7,277 nucleotides of DNA from Aquiluna sp. GTDB lineage: Bacteria; Actinomycetota; Actinomycetes; Actinomycetales; Microbacteriaceae. The notes beneath the pieces were generated by a model. The model did not search any database. It was not told where the DNA came from and saw only the letters and a list, made by a program, of their open reading frames with translations. The stretch is from NCBI GenBank assembly GCA_016780945.1, contig JADHKY010000054.1, forward strand, positions 1 through 7,277, in the 5' to 3' direction. Position numbers and translations under genes: made by a program. The first letter of the stretch is position 1; the number at the start of each line of letters is the position of its first letter. Positions 1 through 7,032 of the stretch are shown piece after piece.

Positions 1-1676
1 GTTCTGATGATGTCCTGCCCCTGGGGGCGAAGGTCATAAGGAAACACTTTGTCAAAGAGTTCCGGATTGCTTAGCCAACCACCCGCAAGCTGAGGAGTGA
101 GCGATGAGGTTGCCCAGGTGTCCATGATGTCGAGCTCTCCGATGAAGCCGCCAGGCTTGCCGCGCTGATCTTCGGTGAAGCCATCGGGGCAGTCGCTTGA
201 TGGGTCAACCGGGAGCTGCTGACTGGATGGAGCGATTGGGTTCTCATAGTCCGGCTCACCCGAGGCATTTAGTGGGTACCAAATTGGAATTGGCACGCCA
301 AAGAATCTTTGACGAGAAATCAGCCAGTCGCCGTTTAGGCCGTTGATCCAGTCCTCCAGGCGAACGCGCATAAATCCGGGGTGGAAACTCATTTCGCTAC
401 CGCGGCCGATTAGCTTCTCGGCAAGAGGCCTGTCGTTACCACCGTTTTTGATGTACCACTGGCGGGTCGAGACGATCTCAAGAGCCTTGTCACCTTTTTC
501 GAAAAACTTCACCGGGTGGGTGATCGGTTTTGGCTCGCCAACCATGTCACCAGATTCCATGAATGCCTTCACCAGGGCTTCCTTGGCACTGAAAACGGTC
601 TTGCCCGCAATTTCCGCGTAGAGCTCGGAACCCTTCCCATCGAGAATCTCTTGGGGACCATCGGTGAGGATGCGTCCGTCAAAACCAATGATTGGCCGCA
701 TTGGCAATTTGAGCTCTCGCCACCAGATGACGTCGGTGACATCACCGAAGGTACAGATCATTGCGATGCCGGAACCTTTGTCGATCTGGGCCAGGCGATG
801 GGCAACTATTGGCACCTCCACGCCAAAAATTGGAGTCTTTGCACTCTGGCCAAAAAGGTGCTGGTAGCGCTTGTCGTCAGGGTGCGCCACAAGTGCTACA
901 CAAGCAGGCACCAGCTCGGGCCTTGTGGTCTCGATGAAGATCTTGCCCTCTGGACCGTCAAAGCCGAGGCGGTGGTATGCGCCTGGCATCTCCCTATCCT
1001 CAAGCTCTGCCTGGGCGACAGCGGTGCGGAAGGTTACGTCCCAGAGGGTAGGTGCCATCGAGAGGTAAGCCTCACCCCGGCTGAGGTTATTCAAAAAAGC
1101 CTGCTGGGAGACCCGCTGGGACTCCTTGCTGATCGTGCGATAACTTTGGCTCCAGTCAACAGAGAGACCGAGGTTGCGCCAAAGGTTCTCGAACGCCTGC
1201 TCGTCCTCCTCAGTGAGCTTTTCGCAGAGCTCAATGAAGTTTTGCCTTGAGATCGGCATTTGATCTGCTGCCTTGGTGCTCTTGTTGTCTCCACCTACCT
1301 GAGGGGGAGTGAAGTCCTTTTGGTAGGGAAGTGTGGGGTCGCAACGCACCCCGTAGTAGTTCTGAACCCGGCGCTCGGTTGGAAGACCATTGTCATCCCA
1401 ACCCATCGGGTAGAAGACATCTCGACCGCACATTCTCTGGAACCTTGCAACGACGTCGGTGTGGGTATAGCTGAACACGTGACCGACGTGCAGTGAGCCA
1501 GAGGCGGTAGGAGGGGGAGTGTCGATTGAGTAGATGTTTTCTTTTGGAGCATCTGGGTTGAAGCCATAGACCGCGGCCTGTTCCCAACTCGGGACCCACT
1601 TGGTCTCTAGACCATCAACGCTCGCCTTCTCTGGAATCTGAGCGGGAGCGAGCGGATTGGGTTTTGCGTTATTCAC
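1..1676 (-). CDS. valS: Valine--tRNA ligase (ValRS), N-terminal 558 residues, cut by window edge
   Basis: Cytoplasmic class I aminoacyl-tRNA synthetase that charges tRNA-Val with valine and hydrolyses misacylated Thr-tRNA. I translated the minus strand from a GTG at 1676-1674 and the frame stays open to base 1. Seen: the HIGH-type signature as HVGH at residues 63-66, after an IDTPPPTASG stretch; YPMGWDDNGLPTERR near 89-103; an editing (CP1) domain with ETTRPELVPAC at 249-259 and GSGIAMICTFGDVTD at 301-315; STRQWYIKNG at 403-412; GDWLISRQRFFGVPIPIW at 449-466; DTWATSSLTPQ at 519-529; and RPQGQDIIR at the edge. The KMSKS loop and anticodon-binding domain lie outside the window; the family is usually about 850-900 residues. 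The GTG is the only start codon between an in-frame stop at 1709-1707 and the conserved region, and a GAGG sits five bases upstream. The CTFGD-type editing motif resembles the ValRS form common in actinobacteria and archaea. It is divergent from ileS, and no frameshift was found. Confidence 0.97.
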   Translation of the reverse strand, partial: MNNAKPNPLAPAQIPEKASVDGLETKWVPSWEQAAVYGFNPDAPKENIYSIDTPPPTASGSLHVGHVFSYTHTDVVARFQRMCGRDVFYPMGWDDNGLPTERRVQNYYGVRCDPTLPYQKDFTPPQVGGDNKSTKAADQMPISRQNFIELCEKLTEEDEQAFENLWRNLGLSVDWSQSYRTISKESQRVSQQAFLNNLSRGEAYLSMAPTLWDVTFRTAVAQAELEDREMPGAYHRLGFDGPEGKIFIETTRPELVPACVALVAHPDDKRYQHLFGQSAKTPIFGVEVPIVAHRLAQIDKGSGIAMICTFGDVTDVIWWRELKLPMRPIIGFDGRILTDGPQEILDGKGSELYAEIAGKTVFSAKEALVKAFMESGDMVGEPKPITHPVKFFEKGDKALEIVSTRQWYIKNGGNDRPLAEKLIGRGSEMSFHPGFMRVRLEDWINGLNGDWLISRQRFFGVPIPIWYPLNASGEPDYENPIAPSSQQLPVDPSSDCPDGFTEDQRGKPGGFIGELDIMDTWATSSLTPQLAGGWLSNPELFDKVFPYDLRPQGQDIIR

Positions 1677-1681
1677 TGAGA

Positions 1682-1685
1682 CCTC
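1682..1685 (-). promoter_or_regulatory. Ribosome binding site of valS
   Basis: On the minus strand a GAGG lies five bases upstream of the GTG at 1676. The spacing is right for a Shine-Dalgarno site. Because no other start codon exists between the upstream in-frame stop and this GTG, it supports the chosen start. Confidence 0.7.
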
Positions 1686-1703
1686 GGGTTCTTTAGCTTC
1701 ACT

Positions 1704-1722
1704 AGATTAACATTGTTAGTCT
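1704..1722. promoter_or_regulatory. 19-bp near-perfect palindrome in the valS/ileS divergent promoter region
   Basis: The stretch AGATTAACATTGTTAGTCT is an inverted repeat centred on T1713. Eight of nine base pairs match; the exception is T1707 against G1719, which is a U-G wobble in RNA. The core TAACA-T-TGTTA is perfect. The palindrome places a TANNNT-type -10 hexamer on each strand: TAGTCT (1717-1722) reading towards ileS and TAATCT (1709-1704) reading towards valS. Those positions would give leaders of roughly 15-20 bases for both genes. I see no convincing -35 hexamer on either strand. It could be a bidirectional promoter core, an operator for a dimeric repressor, or both. The symmetry is seen; the role is inferred. 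Confidence 0.45.
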
Positions 1723-1745
1723 CAGGATTGAGTTCGAAAGCCGTG

Positions 1746-4700
1746 ATGTACCCAAAGCATAAAGATTCCAAATCTGGCCCTGTTGCCTCGCCGTCGTTTC
1801 CCGATGTCGAAAAAGAGGTGCTGGAGCACTGGGACAAGGACGGCACCTTCCAGGAGTCGATAGATCAAAGAGCGGCTTCTGGAGCCGAGGAATTCGTTTT
1901 CTATGACGGCCCTCCATTTGCTAACGGGCTCCCGCACTACGGGCACCTGCTCACCGGATACACCAAGGACCTGGTTCCTAGGTATCAGACGATGCGGGGC
2001 AGGCGGGTGGAGCGGCGTTTCGGTTGGGACACTCACGGGCTTCCAGCTGAGGTCGAGGCTGAGCGACTTTTGGGCATCAGCGGCAGGCCTGAGATTGAGA
2101 AGTATGGGGTCGACAAGTTCAACGCCTTCTGCAAAACCTCGGTTCTGAAATACACCGAGGACTGGCGCAGCTATGTAACGCGTCAGGCAAGGTGGGTCGA
2201 CTTTGACAATGACTACAAGACCCTGGACCAGAACTACACCGAGAGCGTGCTCTGGGCCTTTAAGGAGCTTCACACCAAAGGCCTGATCTATGAAGGCTTT
2301 AAAGTCCTTGCCTACTGCTGGCGCTGTGAGACTCCACTTTCTAACCACGAGCTCAGAATGGACGACGAAGTCTACAAAAACCGCCAGGACCAGTCGGTAA
2401 CCGTCACCTTCCCAATCACCGAGCCTGGGCACGAACTTGATGCAGTAAATCTCTTGGCTTGGACCACAACACCTTGGACCCTGCCTACTAACTTCGCTCT
2501 TGCGGTGGGACCCGAGATTAGCTACGCGCTAGTAAATGCACCAAATAGCACTCTTGGTGCGGGCAAGTTCTTGATCGCACAGTCGCTGGTTGGCGGCTAT
2601 GCCAAAGAACTGGGGTTTGAATCCGCGGAAGAGGCAACTGAAGCTGTTGAAAAAACTCTTCTAGGAAATCAGTTGAAGGGTCTGCACTATGGGCGGCTAT
2701 TCGACTTCTATGCCGATAGCGAGAAGTATGACGTCGCAAACTCATGGCAGATTCTCGTTGGGGAATACGTCACCGCAGACGAGGGCACCGGAATCGTTCA
2801 CCAGGCCCCTGCTTATGGCGAAGACGACCAGCTGCTTTGCAACGCCGCAGGTATCCCCACCTACGTCTCCATCAACGAACGCGGAGAATTCAATTCACTA
2901 ATTGCCCCATACGAGGGCCAACACGTTTTTGAGGCTAACAAGCCAATTACCCAAGATCTCAAGTCAATGGGAAGACTTTTCCGTCAGGCCTCCTATGACC
3001 ACAGCTACCCACACTGCTACCGCTGCAAGAACCCGCTGATCTATAAGGCAGTCTCGTCGTGGTTTGTTGAGACGACAAAAATTCGCGACCGCATGCTCGA
3101 GCTCAATCAGGAGATTAACTGGGTTCCTGAGCACACCAAGAACGGCAGCTTTGGCAAGTGGCTGGAAAATGTTCGGGACTGGGCAATTTCTCGAAACCGT
3201 TTCTGGGGAGCTCCAATACCGGTCTGGAAGTCGGATGACCCTAACTACCCAAGAATCGATGTCTACGGCTCCCTAGATGATCTCGAGCGAGACTTCGGTG
3301 TCCGCCCCGATGACTTCCACAGACCTGTTATCGATGAGCTAACCAGGCCGAACCCTGACGACCCAACCGGCAAGTCCACCATGCGAAGAGTCCCCGAAGT
3401 TCTCGACTGCTGGTTCGAGTCCGGTTCCATGCCTTTTGCTCAGGTCCACTACCCATTTGAGAACCAGGAGTGGTTCGACAGCCACTTCCCCGGAGACTTC
3501 ATCGTCGAATACGTGGGTCAGACCAGGGGCTGGTTCTATACCCTGCATGTTCTCTCAACGGCCTTATTTGATCGTCCCGCATTCAAAAACGCCATCAGCC
3601 ACGGCATTGTGCTGGGTAATGACGGACAGAAAATGTCCAAGTCGCTAAGGAACTATCCGGATGTGAACGAGGTCTTCGATCGGGACGGCTCGGACGCCAT
3701 GCGTTGGTTCTTGATGTCCTCGCCAATTTTGCGCGGCGGCAATATCGCTGTCACCGAGCAGGGAATTCGAGAGGGAGTGCGGCAAGCGCTCTTGCCTCTA
3801 TGGAACAGCTATTACTTCTTTGCTCTCTATGCCAATGCCGCAGGTTACGAGGCATCTCCCTCTCACGCCTCTACTCAGCTACTAGATCGCTACATCATGG
3901 CCAAGAGCGCTGAGGTCATTGAGCTCATGCAAGACGATCTTGACAACTTTGACAGCTTCCAGGCCTCTGCCCGGCTGCGCGACTTCGCTGAGGTTCTAAC
4001 CAACTGGTACATCAGGCGCTCCAGAGATCGCTTCTGGGAGGGTGACAAGGACGCTTTCGACACTCTCTACACGGTCTTGGAGGCCGTCCTAAGGGCCGCG
4101 GCACCGCTAATCCCAATAGTCTCTGAGGAGATGTGGCGCGGGCTTACAGGGGGCAGGTCGGTCCACCTCACATCCTGGCCGGATGCCGGAGAGTTCCCCA
4201 AGGACTCAGAGCTTGTTAGAGACATGGACGCAATCAGGGAAGCAGCTTCGGTCGCACTGTCACTTCGCAAGGCAGCTGGGCTGAGGGTGAGGCTGCCACT
4301 CAGCGAGCTCACAGTGGCAGTCACAGAGCCCGAGAGCCTCAGGGCCTATTCCGATCTCTTGGCGGATGAGCTGAACGTTAAGCAGGTGACCGTGGTCGCG
4401 GCCACAGAGGAGGTTGCCTCCTCGTTTGGCCTAACTAAGTCGCTAGTTGTGAATGCCAGGGCCCTCGGCCCCAGGCTGGGTGGCGCAGTGCAAGAGGTCA
4501 TCAGACTTGCCAAGGCCGGTGAGTGGAAACTCGAGGGCGAGCAGCTGATAGTTGGCGAACACACTCTCGTTGCTGGTGAATACGAGATCTCCATGGTTGC
4601 AAGCGATGACTCAGAGGGCAGCAGCGTTGGCATCACCTCACAAGGTTTTGTGCTGCTAAACACCATTGTCACCAAAGAGCTTGCCAATGAGGGAATTGCC

Positions 4701-4937
4701 CGCGATGCAGTCAGGCACATCCAGCAGGCTCGAAAGGATGCTGGCCTTGACGTCTCAGATCGCATCAGCTTGAAGCTGGTTGCAGATAGTGAGTCACAGC
4801 TTGCATTGAGTGAACACCGGGATTTTGTGGCAAAGGAAACACTTGCCGAGAGCCTGGAGATTCTCTCTGGGGAACCGGGCGCTGAGCTTTCGGTGGGAGA
4901 GAACGGGGCCATCGAGATAGAGCTAGCGAAGAAGTGA
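1746..4937 (+). CDS. ileS: Isoleucine--tRNA ligase, eukaryote-like type 2 (IleRS2), 1063 residues
   Basis: Cytoplasmic class I synthetase that charges tRNA-Ile and edits Val-tRNA-Ile. Seen, numbered from ATG 1746: HIGH-type motif HYGH at 64-67 inside NGLPHYGH; WDTHGLPAE soon after; a CWRC pair at 191-194 (probable zinc ligands); editing domain with WTTTPWTLPTN at 239-249 and HQAPAYGEDD at 352-361; a second pair CYRC at 424-427; ISRNRFWG at 481-488; KMSKS at 629-633; then a helical anticodon-binding domain from about 700 and a long C-terminal extension ending in acidic residues. HYGH, the overall length and the C-terminal region are typical of the eukaryote-like IleRS2 class. ATG 1746 is chosen because the protein then begins MYPKHKDS, as in relatives, with a weak GAAAG five bases upstream. 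GTG 1743, TTG 1728 and TTG 1713 are in-frame alternatives; the two TTGs lack a ribosome site at usable spacing. It is first in a four-gene run and its stop overlaps the folC start. Confidence 0.97.
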   Translation: MYPKHKDSKSGPVASPSFPDVEKEVLEHWDKDGTFQESIDQRAASGAEEFVFYDGPPFANGLPHYGHLLTGYTKDLVPRYQTMRGRRVERRFGWDTHGLPAEVEAERLLGISGRPEIEKYGVDKFNAFCKTSVLKYTEDWRSYVTRQARWVDFDNDYKTLDQNYTESVLWAFKELHTKGLIYEGFKVLAYCWRCETPLSNHELRMDDEVYKNRQDQSVTVTFPITEPGHELDAVNLLAWTTTPWTLPTNFALAVGPEISYALVNAPNSTLGAGKFLIAQSLVGGYAKELGFESAEEATEAVEKTLLGNQLKGLHYGRLFDFYADSEKYDVANSWQILVGEYVTADEGTGIVHQAPAYGEDDQLLCNAAGIPTYVSINERGEFNSLIAPYEGQHVFEANKPITQDLKSMGRLFRQASYDHSYPHCYRCKNPLIYKAVSSWFVETTKIRDRMLELNQEINWVPEHTKNGSFGKWLENVRDWAISRNRFWGAPIPVWKSDDPNYPRIDVYGSLDDLERDFGVRPDDFHRPVIDELTRPNPDDPTGKSTMRRVPEVLDCWFESGSMPFAQVHYPFENQEWFDSHFPGDFIVEYVGQTRGWFYTLHVLSTALFDRPAFKNAISHGIVLGNDGQKMSKSLRNYPDVNEVFDRDGSDAMRWFLMSSPILRGGNIAVTEQGIREGVRQALLPLWNSYYFFALYANAAGYEASPSHASTQLLDRYIMAKSAEVIELMQDDLDNFDSFQASARLRDFAEVLTNWYIRRSRDRFWEGDKDAFDTLYTVLEAVLRAAAPLIPIVSEEMWRGLTGGRSVHLTSWPDAGEFPKDSELVRDMDAIREAASVALSLRKAAGLRVRLPLSELTVAVTEPESLRAYSDLLADELNVKQVTVVAATEEVASSFGLTKSLVVNARALGPRLGGAVQEVIRLAKAGEWKLEGEQLIVGEHTLVAGEYEISMVASDDSEGSSVGITSQGFVLLNTIVTKELANEGIARDAVRHIQQARKDAGLDVSDRISLKLVADSESQLALSEHRDFVAKETLAESLEILSGEPGAELSVGENGAIEIELAKK

Positions 4938-6259
4938 GCTCGATAGCTGAGCGCATGGCCGAGGTCGTGCAGGAGCTCTACGCACGCAAGCCTGAGAACC
5001 AGATGCGTCCAAGGCTAGAGCCGACCAGGCTGGCCGTTGAGCTAATGGGTAATCCGCAGCACGCCTACCCCGTCATCCATCTCACGGGGACAAACGGTAA
5101 GACCTCGACCGCAAGAATCATTGAGAGAATCTTGCGGGAGATGGGGCTTAGGACCGGCCGCGTCACCTCGCCGCATTTGATCAGCTTCAACGAGCGCATC
5201 TCTTTAGACGGTGACCCTGTTAGTGACGAAGTCTTTGTTGAGAACTACGAGCAGAACAAGCCGCTACTTGATTTGATTGATGCCCAGCTTGCCGAGCAGT
5301 CAGAGGCTCCGCTTACGTTCTTTGAAGCCTTTACCGCACTTTCCTTCCAGCTCTTCGCCGATGCTCCAATTGACGTGCTGGTCTTGGAGGTAGGAATAGG
5401 TGGGGAGTGGGACTCGACGAATGTGGCCGATGGTGAGGTCGCGGTCTTCACTTCGATAGACCTTGACCACACCAAGACCCTCGGCGACACGGTTGAGGAA
5501 ATTGCACAGACCAAAGCCGGAATCATCAAGGACAAGTCGGTGGTTGTCTCAAGCGCTCAATGGGAGAGTGTTGAGGAGATCATTCGTTCTCGGGCCAAGC
5601 AGGATTATCACTTTGCAGGCCAATCTTTCGAGCTGCTGGGCGCGCAACCCGACGGCTACGGCACAAGATTCAGCGTTCGGGGGATTGTGGGAAGCTACCC
5701 AGATCTCTGGATGCCGATAATCGGCGAGCACCAGGCCGAGAACGCAGCAACAGCAATTGCGGCGATTGAGATGTTTCTTGGCGGAAGAGCAATCGCAGAC
5801 GAGGTGCTGAGGTCGGCTCTTGCAGACTCTTTGAGCCCTGGAAGGCTACAGGTTGTCTCTAAGGAGCCACTGATTGTTCTGGACGGTGCGCACAACCCCG
5901 CAGGTCTTAGGTCTCTCAGACGCTCCATCCAGTGGCATTTCAAACCCGAACGAACAGTTGCTCTGGTCGCGATGCTCTCCGATAAGGACATCGTTTCAGC
6001 AGCCTCTGTTCTGGCGGAGACCTTTGACGATCTAATCGTCACCGAGGTTGAAGGGCCCAGGGCTCTGGCAGCTGACGAGCTAGCTGAGGTGCTACGTGCA
6101 AAGGGTGCGAATGTGGTCGATGTCGATGTCGCCATTCCCTCTGCCTACAAGAAGGCATCTAGGCTTGCAGGGGAAGATGCCATGTTCGTAACTGGTTCTT
6201 TGTACTTAGTTGGAGCAGTTCTAGAGATGCTGCAGGAGGAGCTTGATGAAGAAGACTAA
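4934..6259 (+). CDS. folC: Bifunctional folylpolyglutamate synthase / dihydrofolate synthase, 441 residues
   Basis: Mur-ligase-family ATP-dependent enzyme that adds glutamate to reduced folates, keeping them in the cytoplasm and active as one-carbon carriers; most bacterial FolC also make dihydrofolate from dihydropteroate. Seen: P-loop GTNGKTS at 52-58; SPHLISFNERI at 79-89 (omega-loop/folate region); TFFEAFTALSF at 128-138; LEVGIGGEWDSTN at 151-163; H179 with LDHTKTLG; KAGIIK at 194-199, whose lysine is the carbamylated one in the family; LDGAHNPAG at 316-324; and GSLYLVG near the C terminus. Length is normal for the family. The GTG start overlaps the ileS TGA as GTGA, giving a four-base overlap and probable translational coupling, with only a weak purine stretch upstream. 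An in-frame ATG at 4955 is the alternative start and would remove seven residues outside any motif. Whether both activities are present cannot be decided by eye. Confidence 0.95.
   Translation: MSSIAERMAEVVQELYARKPENQMRPRLEPTRLAVELMGNPQHAYPVIHLTGTNGKTSTARIIERILREMGLRTGRVTSPHLISFNERISLDGDPVSDEVFVENYEQNKPLLDLIDAQLAEQSEAPLTFFEAFTALSFQLFADAPIDVLVLEVGIGGEWDSTNVADGEVAVFTSIDLDHTKTLGDTVEEIAQTKAGIIKDKSVVVSSAQWESVEEIIRSRAKQDYHFAGQSFELLGAQPDGYGTRFSVRGIVGSYPDLWMPIIGEHQAENAATAIAAIEMFLGGRAIADEVLRSALADSLSPGRLQVVSKEPLIVLDGAHNPAGLRSLRRSIQWHFKPERTVALVAMLSDKDIVSAASVLAETFDDLIVTEVEGPRALAADELAEVLRAKGANVVDVDVAIPSAYKKASRLAGEDAMFVTGSLYLVGAVLEMLQEELDEED
6234..6240 (+). promoter_or_regulatory. Strong ribosome binding site inside the folC 3' end
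   Basis: AGGAGGA lies within the last folC codons, five bases before ATG 6246. It is the strongest Shine-Dalgarno sequence in the window. It selects ATG 6246 over the adjacent TTG 6243, which would be only two bases away. It also encodes the Gln-Glu-Glu run near the FolC C terminus. Confidence 0.8.
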
Positions 6260-6656
6260 AAGCTCTAAGCGGGCTCTTGCCTCGATTGTGCTGAGCTTTG
6301 AGTCCTTTGTAATCTTTTTTGCCACCCTGGCAGCCTTCGGTCTAAAGGGCGCTGATCCCGCAAGCAATCTTCCCGACACCACTGTCATTTGGGCAATCGG
6401 GCTTAGCTTTGCAATCGCGGCCATCTTGACTCCAGCGCTCCTGCGCTCAACTGCCGGATACGTCGTCGGTTGGGTAATTCAGGCTGCACTGCTGGTCAGT
6501 GGTTTCTGGCTCTGGGGGATGTTCCTGATTGGAGCGATTCTTGTGGGGCTATGGGTTTGGGCGCTGATTGCAGGCGGCACGATTGACAAGGCGCGAGAGA
6601 ATTACAACAAGATGATGGGAGAGTCCGGTGCAGACACTGGTGCTAATCAAGCCTGA
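6246..6656 (+). CDS. DUF4233 family small membrane protein, 136 residues
   Basis: Integral membrane protein of unknown function. A lysine-rich N terminus (MKKTKSSKR) is followed by four hydrophobic segments at about residues 9-32, 46-66, 70-89 and 91-110, then a polar tail of about 25 residues. TM1 carries an embedded glutamate (E19, in LSFESFVIFFATLAAFGL). That residue, together with the gene's place directly after folC and before ndk, matches the actinobacterial DUF4233 family as I know it; the assignment rests on these features, not on a search. The positively charged N terminus suggests a cytoplasmic start, and four segments would leave both ends inside. The ATG is fixed by AGGAGGA five bases upstream. 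The gene overlaps folC by 14 bases and ndk by 29, so it is almost certainly co-translated with them. No catalytic motif is visible, and no function is claimed. Confidence 0.85.
   Translation: MKKTKSSKRALASIVLSFESFVIFFATLAAFGLKGADPASNLPDTTVIWAIGLSFAIAAILTPALLRSTAGYVVGWVIQAALLVSGFWLWGMFLIGAILVGLWVWALIAGGTIDKARENYNKMMGESGADTGANQA
6617..6623 (+). promoter_or_regulatory. Ribosome binding site of ndk inside the DUF4233 gene
   Basis: GGGAGAG ends four bases before GTG 6628 and lies in the last codons of the upstream gene. In the ndk frame a TGA at 6613-6615 blocks any earlier start, so this site and the GTG together define the ndk start. Confidence 0.65.
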
Positions 6657-7032
6657 TGGCGTGAAGCGAAATCTAGTTGGCGAGATAATCGCAAGGTGCG
6701 AGCAAAAGGGCTACACCATCGCCGACATGAAGCTTGTCGAGCCTTCGAGAGAGCTGCTTGCGAAGCACTACGCCGAGCACGAGGGTAAGCCCTTCTATGA
6801 GCCGCTGATGGAGTTCATGCTCTCTGGCCCGGTCGTGGCAATCAAGCTCGAAGGCGAGAGAGTTGTTGAGGGTTTCAGGTCGCTAGCCGGGGCCACAGAC
6901 CCAACCGTCGCAGCTCCTGGGACCATCAGGGGAGACTTGTCCAGGGACTGGGGCACAAAAGTAATCCAGAACCTGGTGCACGGCTCCGATTCTGAGGAAA
7001 CCGCCAAGCGCGAGCTTGAGATCTGGTTCTAA
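6628..7032 (+). CDS. ndk: Nucleoside diphosphate kinase, 134 residues
   Basis: Cytoplasmic enzyme that moves the gamma-phosphate from ATP to nucleoside diphosphates through a phosphohistidine intermediate, balancing NTP and dNTP pools. Seen: TLVLIKPDGVKRN at 3-15, with the family's conserved lysine K8; KPFYEPLMEFMLSGPVVA at 54-71; GATDPTVAAPGTIRGDLS at 88-105; and the active-site NLVHGSDS at 115-122, with H118 as the phosphorylated histidine. The C terminus ELEIWF is typical and the length is normal. GTG 6628 is the only start downstream of an in-frame stop at 6613-6615. It overlaps the DUF4233 gene by 29 bases and is the last gene of the plus-strand run. Its TAA (7030-7032) overlaps the stop of the convergent VKOR gene, and no terminator hairpin with a T-run follows. 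Confidence 0.97.
   Translation: MQTLVLIKPDGVKRNLVGEIIARCEQKGYTIADMKLVEPSRELLAKHYAEHEGKPFYEPLMEFMLSGPVVAIKLEGERVVEGFRSLAGATDPTVAAPGTIRGDLSRDWGTKVIQNLVHGSDSEETAKRELEIWF

Larger units (their letters stand above)
1677..1745. promoter_or_regulatory. Divergent intergenic region between valS and ileS
   Basis: This 69-base gap is the only real noncoding space in the window and must carry the promoters for both divergent genes unless they start inside coding sequence. It is more AT-rich than its surroundings. Besides the 19-bp palindrome, a 7-bp perfect inverted repeat (CTGAGAC at 1676-1682, GTCTCAG at 1719-1725) spans most of it. It is too short for a T-box leader, the tRNA-sensing element known upstream of ileS in many actinobacteria. 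Confidence 0.6.

Noticed and set aside
516..1250. A 244-codon plus-strand open frame opposite valS
   Set aside because: It lies wholly antisense to valS, where the minus strand carries unbroken synthetase motifs. The translated product shows no recognisable domain.
1713..1745. N-terminal extension of IleRS from TTG 1713, TTG 1728 or GTG 1743
   Set aside because: The extension MLVSGLSSKAV has no family counterpart, the TTG codons lack a usable ribosome site, and the extension would run through the palindrome. GTG 1743 is only three bases away from ATG 1746 and cannot be excluded.
1722..2432. A 236-codon minus-strand open frame opposite the ileS 5' half, reaching into the promoter gap
   Set aside because: It is antisense to the HYGH and CWRC region of ileS. 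Long antisense frames are common in GC-biased genes, and the product has no recognisable motif.
4346..4912. A 188-codon minus-strand open frame opposite the ileS 3' end
   Set aside because: Its translation is a low-complexity Ser/Ala/Thr-rich shadow of codon-biased ileS sequence. No family resemblance.
5695..6135. A 146-codon minus-strand open frame opposite folC
   Set aside because: Antisense to the conserved FolC LDGAHNPAG region, with Ser/Ala-rich shadow composition.
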